Source of the DNA: Yponomeuta sedellus
Lineage: Eukaryota > Arthropoda > Insecta > Lepidoptera > Yponomeutidae
DNA length: 64,000 nt
Assembly: GCA_934045075.1 (NCBI GenBank)
Contig: OW203727.1
Coordinates: forward strand, 18,040,861 to 18,104,860
Reading direction: 5' to 3'
Shown: positions 22,079 through 31,976 of the stretch, piece by piece
Position numbering within the stretch: position 1 is the first letter of the stretch
Layout: the number at the start of each line of letters is the position of its first letter
Notes under the pieces: model-generated
What the model was told of the DNA's origin: nothing
Databases searched by the model: none
The model's input: the letters and a program-made list of their open reading frames with translations, nothing else
Program-made: the position numbers and the translations under genes

Positions 22079-22854
22079 TATATTTAGCGGTGGACAAATA
22101 CGGGGTGATTGATTGACACAATAAATTTTTAAGTTAATCCTTGTGAGTTATTGCTATGAGTTAATTAAAATTTAATCAATCGAAATGTGGTTGCATCGAC
22201 TTAATACCGCCGATATAATAAGTGGTCGTTAATTTCCTGTGGCAAGGCTTTTCAGGCATAAAGCAACTTAGGCGCAGAAATATCGCTTTATTATAATAAC
22301 AACAAGTTTTTCCTGAACATTTTAACAACGTCGCAGCTTTGTTAGCAACTAGGTATATCATCTTACAATGGCCCTCGACGCTTCCAACTCTGCGCTCTTC
22401 CTACAGTCTGCAAAGCCCCGAGTTATCTCTTGTTCCGACATTCGCCCCTATACTGTGCACAGTAAGAGCTATTATTAAATAGTCCAACATTTGCCGATAG
22501 TACCTAAGTGGAGTTAAACAATTTTTAACTACCTGTGAACGTAGTTCTACAGAGTACTTTTGAACACACTGAAATGTTTATATACGCTACAAGGTGTACG
22601 TCATGAAATGACACTGTAGCTCCTTTTTTTGCACATAATAAGCCCACGCTTGTGCTCTGGCCTCGACTATGTGATAGTATTATGCTAAATTTTTTAACGA
22701 AAACTAGGCCCGGAGGGGTATGCGGCTTTGGCAATAACTAATCCGACTAATTATGCCGATTTGCTAATAATGCTCCCGTCACATAGATTTCACTTCATCG
22801 ACATTTCTTACAACTTATTATTTGACGTATTATTTATTGATTTATTATTTGACT
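22079..22854. other. No gene recognised
   Basis: AT-rich unique sequence. Short open frames here carry no recognisable motif. Confidence 0.35.
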
Positions 22855-23050
22855 GCCACGTTGGCTTCGCGGTATAACGTCTGATTACGAAACCGGAGGT
22901 CGTCGGTTCAATTGCCACTGGGGGGCGCCGTATCTTTATACAAATAGCCTCAGTCTGGGTGCATTTCTATGTTTGTTAAGTCATTGCCTGGTTACTGTAG
23001 CCAAGAGTATCCTAGTTTGGGACCAGGACAAGTGATCCTGTTGCGTGGAC
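22855..23050 (+). mobile_element. SINE C, tRNA-headed
   Basis: Box A-like GTTGGCTTCGCGGTATAACG, box B-like GGTCGTCGGTTCAATTGCC, then CTGGTTACTGTAGCCAAGAG, TATCCTAGTTTGGGACCAG and AAGTGATCCTGTTGCGTGG. Similar copies are at 25505-25700 and, tail only, at 4946-5021. Confidence 0.65.
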
Positions 23051-23133
23051 GGTTACGGGGACGTTTTGTCTTACATTACATAAATCCATTCCAATTATGG
23101 TTTTTGATTTGTGACACATACACACACACAGAG

Positions 23134-23450
23134 ACATACATACATACATACATACATACATACATACATACATACATACATACATACATACATACATACA
23201 TACATACATACATACATACATACATACATACATACATACATACATACATACATACATACATACATACATACATACATACATACATACATACATACATACA
23301 TACATACATACATACATACATACATACATACATACATACATACATACATACATACATACATACATACATACATACATACATACATACATACATACATACA
23401 TACATACACACTTACATACATACATACATACATACATACACACATACATA
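23134..23450. repeat. (TACA)n microsatellite of about 310 bp
   Basis: Almost pure ATAC repeat with a few variants near 23405-23440. It directly abuts the 3' end of a LINE on the minus strand (GCCTCACGCCTGTATCCC at 23450), whose other copies carry short TATG tails. It is therefore probably an expanded retrotransposon tail. Long open frames through it are artefacts. Confidence 0.95.
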
Positions 23451-23712
23451 GCCTCACGCCTGTATCCCAGAGGGGTAGGCAGAGACGAGGGACTGCCACT
23501 TGCCACGACCCACTACGACAGATCACCTTCGCTTCATCAACGTTCATAAGTCGTTGCGAACACGCATGCCGGTTCCGGGTACTTTTTATCTTCCCCTTTG
23601 CTAATACATCCCCTTTTTGGCCGATGTATGTCCTGCCACTCACATTGGCAATATATATTTGTCTCGTCAATCTTTCTTCCTTCATCCTCTCCACATTTTA
23701 AATTCCAATTTA
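23451..23712 (-). pseudogene. Non-LTR retrotransposon C-terminal end
   Basis: The minus strand gives MERMKEERLTRQIYIANVSG, then a gap compared with the copy at 53940-54440, then DVLAKGKIKS and RHACSQRLMNVDEAKVICR. This is the LINE C-terminus with its 3' UTR GTGGCAAGTGGCAGTCCC..CTGGGATACAGGCGTGAGG, read in parts. Confidence 0.75.
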
Positions 23713-24156
23713 GTCTAGTCCAGTATCTGGATCCAAATCTACACAATGAAATTGCTTACATGGCAGTGTTAAGCCAGAATCACCGGATCCATGTGAATCA
23801 GCCTATACGTGACAGTTGACGAGCGGCAAGCTCTTCCCTAACGTCGTCGAGTAGCCTATCATTAAATTAAGACAGGCCCATAATCTCATTAAATTAGACC
23901 CATTTACTCGCTGGCTAAGCTTCAACGTGTAACGTAGGAACCCTTTATCACACACGGCCCTAATTGTTTGTGAGATTAAATTCATTATGTCGGAGGGATT
24001 TTCGGGACACATTTTTGAGACATCTCGCGTTGTTGTGGTGGCGCCGAATTTTGAGAGGTGTTGGCCCGCATTATTGTATGGGAAAGAGTCTTTGTGCTGG
24101 AAGGGTAGTGCTGGGAATAAGTGTGACATGCTTTTTCGGGCCATTTTTATTCAATA
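23713..24156. other. No gene recognised
   Basis: Unique-looking sequence without an identifiable product. Confidence 0.35.
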
Positions 24157-24345
24157 CTAGGTGCTACCCGCGGCTTATCTATTTTCCCGTGAGAATAACA
24201 TATTTTTCCGGAGTAAAAGGTAGCCTGTATGTTAAACCAGGGTATCAGCTAACTCCATACCAAATTTCATTAAAATCGCTCCAGCCGTTTAGACGTGAAG
24301 AAGTAACAAAGATACACAATCACAAACTTTTGCCTTTATAGTATT
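24157..24345 (-). mobile_element. Helitron-like fragment (minus orientation)
   Basis: ACTAGGTGCTACCCGCGGC is the inverse of a CTAGT terminus with the common lepidopteran sequence upstream (AGGTAGCCTGTATGTTAAAC, AATTTCATTAAAATCGCTCC, GCCGTTTAGACGTGAAG). SINE A at 24346-24490 inserted at its far end. Confidence 0.5.
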
Positions 24346-24490
24346 AAAAACCTATTTAGATGCTAAAAATTCGGCCCATCCCGGGACTCGAACCCGCGAC
24401 CTCTGGCTAACCTTACCAGCGCTCTTCCGACTGAGCTAATGGGAAAGTGCCGGGATCAGCGAAATTTCGAACCTCTTTACATTCTATTCT
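24346..24490 (-). mobile_element. SINE A, complete short unit with leader
   Basis: A 12-bp duplication, CTTTATAGTATT / CTTTATAATATT (24334-24345, 24491-24502; one mismatch), flanks the unit. On the minus strand: leader AATGTAAAGAGGTTCGAAAT, ATTAGCTCAGTCGGAAGAGC (box A), GGTCGCGGGTTCGAGTCCC (box B) and end AAATAGGTTTTT. It defines the basic unit: leader, tRNA-like core and T-run, with no unique tail. Confidence 0.85.
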
Positions 24491-24502
24491 CTTTATAATA
24501 TT

Positions 24503-25279
24503 GGTGTGATGATTAGTGTGATAAACTTACTTGCAACAAAGTTTTTGTGGATGTAAATTTAGGTACAGTTTCATAATCTTTAAAGGTGATTTCTTTAGTG
24601 CGTCTCTTGGATCTCGTACTTATTACTGCCACTGTCCATTATTACGCGATTGCGGCAGTACTCAATAGGAGGCTAATATGTTTGGGTCGTATGTGCGGAT
24701 ACCCAATACTATGTTCCCTCATAACAGCCATATTTAGACAAATAATATTCGTCGATTCGTTTGCGCGAGTGTCATAGGCTGTACGAAATCCGCAAAAATC
24801 CAACAAAAATAAATCTCTAATAAGGCAATAATAAAAAAATAAAAAAACAACAAATCTGGTAAGTATTAACTACTACTAAGCAGGCGGGATCAACCTTAAT
24901 ACATCGTAGGGAATGACAGTCTGTTAGCTTTTAAAATATACCTCGGGCTCTAGAGCAGGCTTCGGTTTTCGCCGAAAGCACACGAGTGTAATACTACCTC
25001 CTGCTCTGTATAAAACTTTCCTTACTAAGTGTATTCAATTAGGTGTCATATTAGTTACGATATTTCTATCACACGCATACCTACATCCGATTCTATACGA
25101 TAGTAGCCCAGGTATATTCTAAAATCTGGACACAACAGACATAACAGACTGGACATTGTTGAATTAAGGTCCCGCCTGCTGTTAAATTCTGTACTAATTT
25201 AACAGATTCCCTTTAAAAGACACAAACATTCGCTTTTACCTGTTTCAACTTATTTTCAGTCAGACATGCATTTAGACTA
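24503..25279. other. No gene recognised
   Basis: Unique AT-rich sequence with no open frame of note. Confidence 0.35.
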
Positions 25280-25440
25280 GCTTTTCTTCTTCTTATTTAG
25301 GCTATATTATGTAGTCCACTGCTTAACATAGCCCTCCCCTAATAAGCGCCATAGCGCCCTGTTTTCAGCTTGCCGCATCCAGCATCTGCCGGCAGTTTTT
25401 CGCAGATCGTCATCCCACCTGGTCGGAGGGCTCACTAGAC
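25280..25440 (-). mobile_element. LINE 3' end fragment
   Basis: It matches 4553-4690 base for base over long stretches (ATAGCCCTCCCCTAATAAGC, CATCCAGCATCTGCCGGCAG), including the CTTCTTCTTC tail side. It is a 5'-truncated copy of that LINE. Confidence 0.75.
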
Positions 25441-25504
25441 TAGCTCACTAATAGATTATAGAGGTTTTAGCTCATATAAACTTTTTAAAACAAAACCATT
25501 TCCT

Positions 25505-25700
25505 ATCTCGTTGGTGTAGCGGTTAACACTTGACTGCCAAAAAGTTTGGTTCTATTCCCATTGGAGGCAGCCGCATTTGAGTTATACAAATGAATTAAGC
25601 TGGGTGAATTGTAATGTTTATGATCTCGTGGTCTGCTCACTACAGCCCAGGGTATCCTAGTTCATTACTAGGACCTGTAATTGCGTTGTGTGAAGTGTAA
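25505..25700 (+). mobile_element. SINE C copy 2
   Basis: TCGTTGGTGTAGCGGTTAAC (box A-like), GGTTCTATTCCCATTGG (box B-like), ACTACAGCCCAGGGTATCC, TAGTTCATTACTAGGACC. It meets the next SINE tail to tail at about 25700. Confidence 0.6.
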
Positions 25701-25905
25701 ATAAATAAATATTCATGGACATCTAAATGACTTGTGTCACAGGTGCTAACTCGACGATACATATAATGCAATAAATACAAAGATAACATCCAAGACCCGA
25801 GGCAAACTAGAAAAGTTCGTTTCCTAGTGTGACCCGACCGGGAATCGAACCAGAAACCTTCGGTTTTACAGCCAGCGTGCCAAACCGCTGCGCCACCGAG
25901 GCCGT
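25701..25905 (-). mobile_element. tRNA-headed SINE (SINE B-like)
   Basis: Minus strand GGCCTCGGTGGCGCAGCGG (box A), GGTTTCTGGTTCGATTCCC (box B), GTTTGCCTCGGGTCTTGGAT and an AT-rich tail. The GGTCTTGGATGTT word after the head is shared with SINE B. Confidence 0.7.
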
Positions 25906-25974
25906 CGGTGATTATTAAGTGATTATTACTGTGCACTTTAAATCGACAAAAAGATAATAAGTATCCGGAACCGG

Positions 25975-26105
25975 CGTGCGTATATGCAACGACTTATGAA
26001 CATTGATGAAGCAAAGGTGATTTGTCAGTATCGTGGCAAGTGGCAGTCCCGGGTGTCTGCCTACCCCTAAGGGGTACAGGCGTGAGGTTATGTATGTATA
26101 AATCG
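25975..26105 (+). mobile_element. LINE 3' end (same family as 53940-54440)
   Basis: GCGTATATGCAACGACTTAT, GATGAAGCAAAGGTGATTTG, GGCAAGTGGCAGTCCCGG, GGGGTACAGGCGTGAGGTTA and a TGTATGTATA tail. Truncated just inside the ORF end. Confidence 0.75.
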
Positions 26106-26621
26106 ACCTCTCCAGAAAAACGTCACACGTAATATTCAAGTCCATTACACCAGTACATTTTTGTGCCAAAAATTATAAAGAGACTTCGTAACGCGCTTTC
26201 ACTTAGGCGTTCCTACTACTCACGCCAAGGCAGAAACACTAATGGCGACCGCACTAGACAACCCTCTCCGTCCCTCTTACGCCAAGGCCTCCAGCTATCG
26301 TCCCTTCTCCTCTGCAGTGGCTAGCAGTTATTTTTCTCGGTGGCCTCGGCTAAGTGCAATTTATATTAATATGGTCATATTTTCAGGTGGTGGGTACCCG
26401 CATATTCATATTAACCACGGACCGCAAGCCGGGATAATGCGTGCGCCGCACCTCCGTCATTGTGTTTGCGACCTGATTAAATTTGCATACGAAATTTCGT
26501 TTTATGGAGTGTAGGTACGGCTTACGTACTAATTTCAGGGAGTTTGGACGCTCGGTCGCGATTTTTACTGAACTTTATAGTGCTATTTTAACAAAATGAT
26601 TTTTAGTATTTCTTAATGATT
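26106..26621. other. No gene recognised
   Basis: A 90-codon open frame at 26242-26514 has no recognised family. Base composition is a little richer in GC than its surroundings. Confidence 0.3.
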
Positions 26622-26978
26622 CGCTCGCAGCCCCGGCTGCCTGAGTCATCTTAAATGACCACGAAGGTTAAGCAACACAGGGCGCGTTCAGTGCATGGAT
26701 GGGTGACCGTCTATGGCTAACGCTAGTGGCATTTTTCCGAGCGGTTCCGTGCTTTGCAATGCACGCTAAGCAGTAGGTGCCGGCTGCCGTCAATAGATGG
26801 CAGTCGTTAAGCCAGGTCAGAGGCCTTAGGCGGCTTGAAAACTTTTGACGGTAAGACCAACCACTAGTCTTGCAAGCCTCCACCAATCCGGACTTGGCCC
26901 CCGTGGAGTATGGCCTATACCTTCTTTAGGGAAGAGACTCGTGCTCCTCAGTGGGGATATAATGGGTTGATGATGTAT
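26622..26978 (+). mobile_element. 5S-rRNA-derived SINE, full length, second subtype
   Basis: This has the clearest 5S head of the window: GACCACGAAGGTTAAGCAAC, AGGGCGCGTTCAGTGCATGG, ATGGGTGACCGTC. Compare 5S rRNA words GAAGTTAAGCAACG, GGGCGCGGTCAG and GGATGGGTGACC. The body (GGTGCCGGCTGCCGTC) and a tail with CCTTCTTTAGGGAAGAGAC and GGGTTGATGATG follow. The tail words differ from the GCAGGAAGAGACCC subtype and match 11445-11539, 41684-41995 and 52610-52705. Confidence 0.85.
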
Positions 26979-26988
26979 ACAATTAACA

Positions 26989-27080
26989 GTCTAATCGCGA
27001 TTATTTATTGGATAAATGGTTGCCGAAACGTCGGGAATTAAAACAATTACGTTTTACTTAATAAATGATCGCGATTAGAC
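26989..27080. mobile_element. 92-bp MITE-like palindrome
   Basis: Arms 26989-27009 (GTCTAATCGCGATTATTTAT) and 27060-27080 pair with one mismatch. The interior has CGAAACGTCGGGAATTAAAAC. Related scraps carrying ATCGCGATTATTTATTA are near 42628-42700, 43503-43520 and 12855-12870. Confidence 0.7.
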
Positions 27081-27392
27081 CCATTTCATATATTGGGTGC
27101 TATTTCTGGATTTCCGCTTTACACTATTTTTTGGGTCACCCTGTATAAGTAAAAATTTATATTCTGCTCGATCTACCTCGCATAGCATAAACTTGCACAA
27201 AATACTTTATTTTTTTAAAAAACCTACTTTATTTTTTATTTATTATTATTTATCCGATTTAAATGGATTGTTTTCATTGAACTGCGTATACTTCGATGCT
27301 AGTCAAATTTAAAGTTTAATTAATTTTTTCACTAGTCTGGTTTTTACGTTGGTTTAGTTTTATACGTGTACTGTTATTTTATAATTCTCTGA

Positions 27393-27525
27393 TTATATCC
27401 CACTGCTGGGCAACGACTCTAGACATCTATTCCACTTGTTCCGATCTTGCCATTCAGGTAAGTAATTCTTCATGTCGTTACACCATCTCCGTCCACTGAT
27501 TGGGTGCCTGCGATTTTTTTCCACC
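27393..27525 (-). pseudogene. LINE ORF2 C-terminal scrap
   Basis: The minus strand encodes RHPISGRRWCNDMKNYL, PEWQDRNKWNRCLE and SLPSSGI before a stop. The W-x-D-R-x3-W pattern is typical of a non-LTR C-terminus. Too short for clade assignment. Confidence 0.55.
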
Positions 27526-27545
27526 TTCCTCACATTTTAACTGTT

Positions 27546-27657
27546 TATATTCTTTTTAATGCACTACCCGTGCTAAGAACAATTTTAAAAACCTATTTAG
27601 AGGCTAAAAATTCCACCCATGCCGGAACTCGAACCCGCGACCTCTGGCTAACCGTGC
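27546..27657 (-). mobile_element. SINE A, 5'-truncated copy with unique tail
   Basis: A perfect 13-bp duplication, CATTTTAACTGTT (27533-27545, 27658-27670), flanks it. On the minus strand it starts inside the anticodon-like stem, runs through box B and ends with the tail AGCACGGGTAGTGCATTAAA. This is the plain (non-foldback) form of the tailed SINE A. Confidence 0.85.
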
Positions 27658-27711
27658 CATTTTAACTGTTACTTTAGCCTTTGCTAAAGTAACAGTAATT
27701 ACATGTTTTGT

Positions 27712-27840
27712 ACAGCGTCCAGTGGCACCTTCATTCACACTAGATAAGTGAAGGAACCACTCGAATGCTGCATTGCCTGGGACATCGTTTTACATGGAGT
27801 TGGTTTGCCCAGCACCTATGTCAGCCTAGACAACCTAGCC
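27712..27840 (-). repeat. Hairpin module H, copy 1
   Basis: ACAGCGTCCAGTGGCACC faces GGAACCACTCGAATGCTG, followed by CATTGCCTGGGACATCG. The same module occurs at 40578-40691, 51458-51557 and within 45769-46205. Confidence 0.6.
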
Positions 27841-27907
27841 CATAGGAAAGACATAACTGGGTTAACTGCTAGTGACTAATAATAAGTGTAACTAGTGACT
27901 AGTAATA

Positions 27908-28175
27908 ACTGCTAGTGACTTTTGGTGTGGTGTCGGCCTAGAGAATAGCACCTACCCAAATCTTCCCGCGGGTGTTGTAAAAGGCGACTGAGGGACACCA
28001 ACCGGAGGGTGGGCAGCAGCGCCCCCTGCAGTAAAATTCCACCGAACTGCGTTCCTAAGCCCGCATGCCCAGCGTGGGGATTATGGGCATTACCCCCTAT
28101 GATAGCACAACGTGGCGCTCTTTAGGGGAGGGCTATGTCCAGCAGTGGACTAGTATAGCCTGACGACGACTAATA
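27908..28175 (+). mobile_element. LINE fragment with 3' end
   Basis: AGAGAATAGCACCTACCC, TTCCCGCGGGTGTTGTAAAA, GGTGGGCAGCAGCGCCCCC, then TTTAGGGGAGGGCTATGTCC, AGCAGTGGACTAGTATAGCC and a GACGACGAC tail. It is rearranged, and its last 60 bases are the 3' end seen inverted at 4553 and 25280. Confidence 0.6.
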
Positions 28176-29321
28176 TTAAAGTATGTTTTGGTGTAGCTAC
28201 GGTGACGTGCACAAACATGCATGTAATTAAGTACCTTGTCACAGTCGAAATAGTAAATTTCTCATACATCACGCTAGAAGAGGATAATGTGACGGGGTTC
28301 GAAAGTGTTTACATGTCAGTGCACGCGACTGTACATGAGTAGAAAGAAAAGCAACATTGTCAACAGCCAACTGCAACAGTCGCGAGCTATCCCGCAAAAA
28401 TCTGACAGCGAGCGAATTTTGGGTATAAATAAACAGCAAGCACTGACTAACGAATGACGTCTACTAGTTTAATAAAACACATCGGCTTACACTATAACAG
28501 TTTCATATTACAAAGGATATTTTTTATTTGCTTTATAATATCACTCGTCCACAATTCAACGAGCAAAGCTATTATGGAATATTTTTGTATCGTAAATAAT
28601 AGTTGTTCTGTTCCCCCCGTTCGGATTCTCGATATAAGATTGAGATTTATACTTCAGTGCTCGAGTCAGATTCTTGTGGAGTCTGACTTAATTATTTACA
28701 GTCTGATTCTTAATTAACAGTTTCACGAAATATTGTATGTGTCTTCTTTTCTTTTAGAAATGTGAAAAAAACAGTCAATTACGTAGAAAAATCCTATTTC
28801 TCTTCAGACGCCGATAAAGTAAATACACTGGCCTGCAAAACTAAGTACTATACTTTTATTTATTAAACTATAGAAGTTAGACATGAAATAAAAAAGACGT
28901 TTTATGGCAAATTCGATCAGCTTTTTTTGAATGTATAGTAATTAAATTAAAATAGTTAACTAAATTAAAAAGTTAATTAAATTAAAGTAGTTACAAGATT
29001 AAATTGTTTTCGAGTTCCTTTATTTTGAAAGTATATCTTGTGTAGGTTCTTAGAAAGTTATTGCAATTTTACAAGTATCAGTGTTTTTCACAACGAAACA
29101 TCAATAGTAAAAAAAGCAAGCAATTATAGTGTCACTAAAAAACAAATTAAGAAAATATTTACCTATGGTTGTGTAACCTAAATAAATAATCCACCAATAA
29201 AAATAATTAAAGTGTTTCATTTTAAATTCTCTAACAAAATAGAGGTTTGTAAGTATTTAAATAAAATTATATATTAAAATTTCTTATGTAAATGATTTTC
29301 TTATTAATTCTTTTTGACGAC
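28176..29321. other. No confirmed gene; one candidate promoter plus short ORF
   Basis: A TATAAATA at 28424-28431 precedes an 87-codon frame (28454-28717) with a hydrophobic N-terminal stretch (RIFFICFIISLVHNS). No family is recognised. The rest is AT-rich and unique. Confidence 0.25.
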
Positions 29322-29525
29322 CTCTGTGGCGCAGCGGTAACTGATCTGCCTACCATGCGAGAGGTCTCGGGTTCGAACCCTGGATGGGGACAAAAAACCT
29401 AGGTCTTGGATGTAAACATGTTTGTAATGTCGCTGTGTCTGGTTCCCACAACACAGGGTATCATGGTGTGGGGCCAAAAGCAAAGTATGTGCCTGTATCT
29501 AAATGTTATGTCATGTTATTTCCTA
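29322..29525 (+). mobile_element. SINE B copy
   Basis: GACCTCTGTGGCGCAGCGG (box A), CTCGGGTTCGAACCCTGG (box B), CCTAGGTCTTGGATGTAAAC, CACAGGGTATCATGGTGTGG and an AAATGTTATGTCATGTTATT tail. A second ATGTTATGTTATG scrap lies at about 29688-29701. Confidence 0.8.
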
Positions 29526-30165
29526 TGTATCGCAAGAGTATAAAACATTGAAATGTGCAGTCATGCACGATCGCCCAAACAAAATTTATTAAACGCCTTT
29601 TGTTGAGTATACCGTTATCGCTCGCTGCAAATACGCCGCTGAATGACGTATTTGCATTGCATCGTTCATTGCATAACATGTAAATGTTATGTTATGTTAT
29701 TCAGAGTTTTCTAATGCAGTTGGTCCTATAACTAGAGACTTTCAATAGCTATCAGCAGCAGAATCAATTGGTTTAATAAAAACTTGCACATTAGTTGTGT
29801 TCAAAAATGCTTAAGGCATTAACTCCACCGTATTGTACACTTAAGAGCATAAGGTTATTATCATTAATAATTTTAATTCAACTACTTATGTTCATGTCTT
29901 TTCTGCAGCTACAATGTTTGGTAATTTCTCCTACGGCTTCATCTCAAATTAACTCTTCAAAACAATAGCTACTGAAGTTTACAAATAAACCCTACAGCTT
30001 CTTTTCAATTTCAGTGGTATCCGTTCAGACAGTCTGGGATACTTGACTCGCAAAAGGATTTTCATTTCATTATATTATTGTTTTATTCCTATTTCGAGCT
30101 ACAATATCGTTTGTTCGGATGGCGCACTAACATAATATCTATCCCACCGAGACATACATATAAAT
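29526..30165. other. No gene recognised
   Basis: AT-rich sequence. Apart from the SINE B tail scrap near 29690, nothing is identified. Confidence 0.35.
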
Positions 30166-30514
30166 AAAACCGGCCAAGTGCGAGTTGGGCAGGCGCACCG
30201 AGGTTTCCGCCATTTTTTTTACTTTTTTTGTAAATTATGTCGTCTGAATCAATATGCCAGTATGCATTACCGTTTTTACGATAGAGCATAAACAAAAAAA
30301 CGTAAAAATAACAGGGTTCTTGGGTCCCCTTGAGTCCCCTTATTTTTTATTACTTTTAAAATTGTATTATTTGTTAGAGGATCCGCTGTAGTGACACAAA
30401 CTCTGTAAAAATCATCTGGCTACCTACATAGGCTGCTACTTATGTATGCGGAATCTGGGATTCCAATAATTTTAAACCTTTTTGTTGGGTTTAAAATGTC
30501 ATATCGCTGAAAAA

Positions 30515-31609
30515 ATGGAACTCACTCGTGAAAATATTCGTGCTATGATTTATTACGATTTTCGACGCGGTTTAACGCAACAAGAAGAAGAAGAAGAAAT
30601 ACATTTATTTATCGCCACACAGACATATACAAATCGTAGAATAGAACAAAATATTAAAAAAGTAATAACAACAAATGTGCGTAGATCAATTAACTTCAAC
30701 TTTTGGTCGTGAAGCTCTATCAAAAACGACTGTGTATCACTGGTTTAGTGAGTTTAATCGCGGGCGCAGTAAGCTCACGGACGAAGGAAGCTGTGCGAAA
30801 ACTAATAATGCAAGACCGCCATGTTACGTATCGCGAGATAGAGACTATTCTGGGCATATGTATGACGAGCATTCATAGGATATTACATGAAGATTTGTCT
30901 GTAAAAAAAATTTGTTCGCGTTGGATCCCGCACAACTTAACTCAGGATCGAAAAGATGCTCGCGTCGAATGGTGCAAGAAAACCTTAAAAAAATTCAACG
31001 GAGGCGACTCAAAATCTGTTTATAATATCTACACAGGTGACGAATCCTGGATCAACGCGTACGATCCCGAAAATAAACAACAATCAACAGTTTGGGTGTT
31101 TCAAAATGAGCCGAACACTACGAAAGTGGCTCGTGCAAAAAGCACTGTAAAGCAAATGGTGGCCTGCTTTTTTGGTATTAATGGCCATGTGGCTACAATA
31201 CCACTGGAGAATCGCAGAACGGTTAATTCGGAGTGGTACATGACCATTTGTTTGCCGGAAGTATTTGAAGAAATACGCCAAAACAAACAGCGACGCAGAA
31301 TCATACTTCACCATGACAATGCCAGCTGTCATACATCTCAGGAAACAACTACATTTTTGGATGGTCAAAAAATAGAATTGATGGGTCATGCACCGTACAG
31401 CCCTGATTTGGCTCCCAATGATTTTTATTTATTCACAAATGTAATGAATAAATTACGTGGTCAACGATTTTCGACCCATGAAGATGACGTAGATGCGTTC
31501 AAACGTTTTGGAGATACCTCAATCAGAGTGGAAAAAGTGTTTTACAAATTGGTTTCATCGAATGCAAAAGTGCATCGATCATAGTGGAGAATACTTTGAA
31601 AAACAATAA
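30515..31609 (+). pseudogene. Mariner transposase, disrupted copy 2
   Basis: The start MELTRENIRAMIYYDFRRG (ATG at about 30515) is intact, unlike in copy 1. Three lesions follow. (1) An insert at 30584-30668 falls after RRGLTQQ. (2) A deletion of about 44 bp after SKLTDE, compared with the EVKEGRPKCVV stretch in copy 1, shifts frame. (3) A 5-bp deletion after DAFK near 31505 replaces the C-terminus HVLEIPQSEWKKCF by an out-of-frame end. The catalytic words YTGDESWIN, LHHDNASCH and LAPNDFYLF remain (DD34D). Confidence 0.85.
30584..30668 (-). mobile_element. 85-bp retro-tail insertion inside mariner copy 2
   Basis: CAACAA occurs once in the empty site (copy 1, CGCAACAACAGTG) but flanks the insert here at 30578-30583 and 30669-30674. 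The insert starts GAAGAAGAAGAAGAAATAC, the inverse of a (TTC)n-tailed LINE or SINE 3' end. Confidence 0.7.
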
Positions 31610-31976
31610 AAGCATATTTAGCCATATACATTTGTTTATTTTTTCTATTCCGCATACATAAGTAGCAGCCCTCGTATTACGGTTCCAAAGACAAAACAAC
31701 CTCAACGTTTATTCCGTACCCTATTCCAAACGTAGTTACCTATATTATTCCAACACACAAGAGAGTAAAATTTTATAAGCTACTCTTCGTTGACCTAGAA
31801 CACCAAAAATTTGACTTTCACCAAGTACTTTTAGAGAAAAATCTGAAACCTATACATTTCTGTGAAGTTTGGGATAAACTGCGAGAACTATTGTTTCTAT
31901 AAAATATGTAACAAAGTTCTTACAAATTTTTTTGGAAACATCGGTGGGCGAGCGACTTGCACTTGTCTAGTTTTTT

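Larger units (their letters stand above)
30427..31674 (+). mobile_element. Mariner element, copy 2, TA-flanked
   Basis: The 5' tip CATAGGCTGCTACTTATG and 3' tip inverse CGAGGGCTGCTACTTATG are identical in design to copy 1. TA lies at 30425-30426 and 31675-31676. The element is 1248 bp and contains an 85-bp foreign insert. It sits inside the repeat at 30166-31976. Confidence 0.9.
30166..31976. mobile_element. Lepidopteran TIR repeat split by mariner copy 2
   Basis: The left end AAAACCGGCCAAGTGCGAG (30166 on) and the right end (inverse of 31930-31976: ACTAGACAAGTGCAAGTCG, CCACCGATGTTTCC) form imperfect TIRs of about 45 bp. The word CCGGCCAAGTGCGAGT recurs widely in lepidopteran genomes (recollection). 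Without the mariner it would be about 560 bp and non-coding. Confidence 0.6.

Noticed and set aside
23134..23450. CRISPR-like regular repeats
   Set aside because: Pure 4-bp periodicity without spacers, in a eukaryotic context.
22969..23701. Long open frames reading YIHT or MYVC repeats on both strands
   Set aside because: They are translations of the (TACA)n microsatellite and adjoining SINE/LINE sequence; several frames are open at once for trivial reasons.
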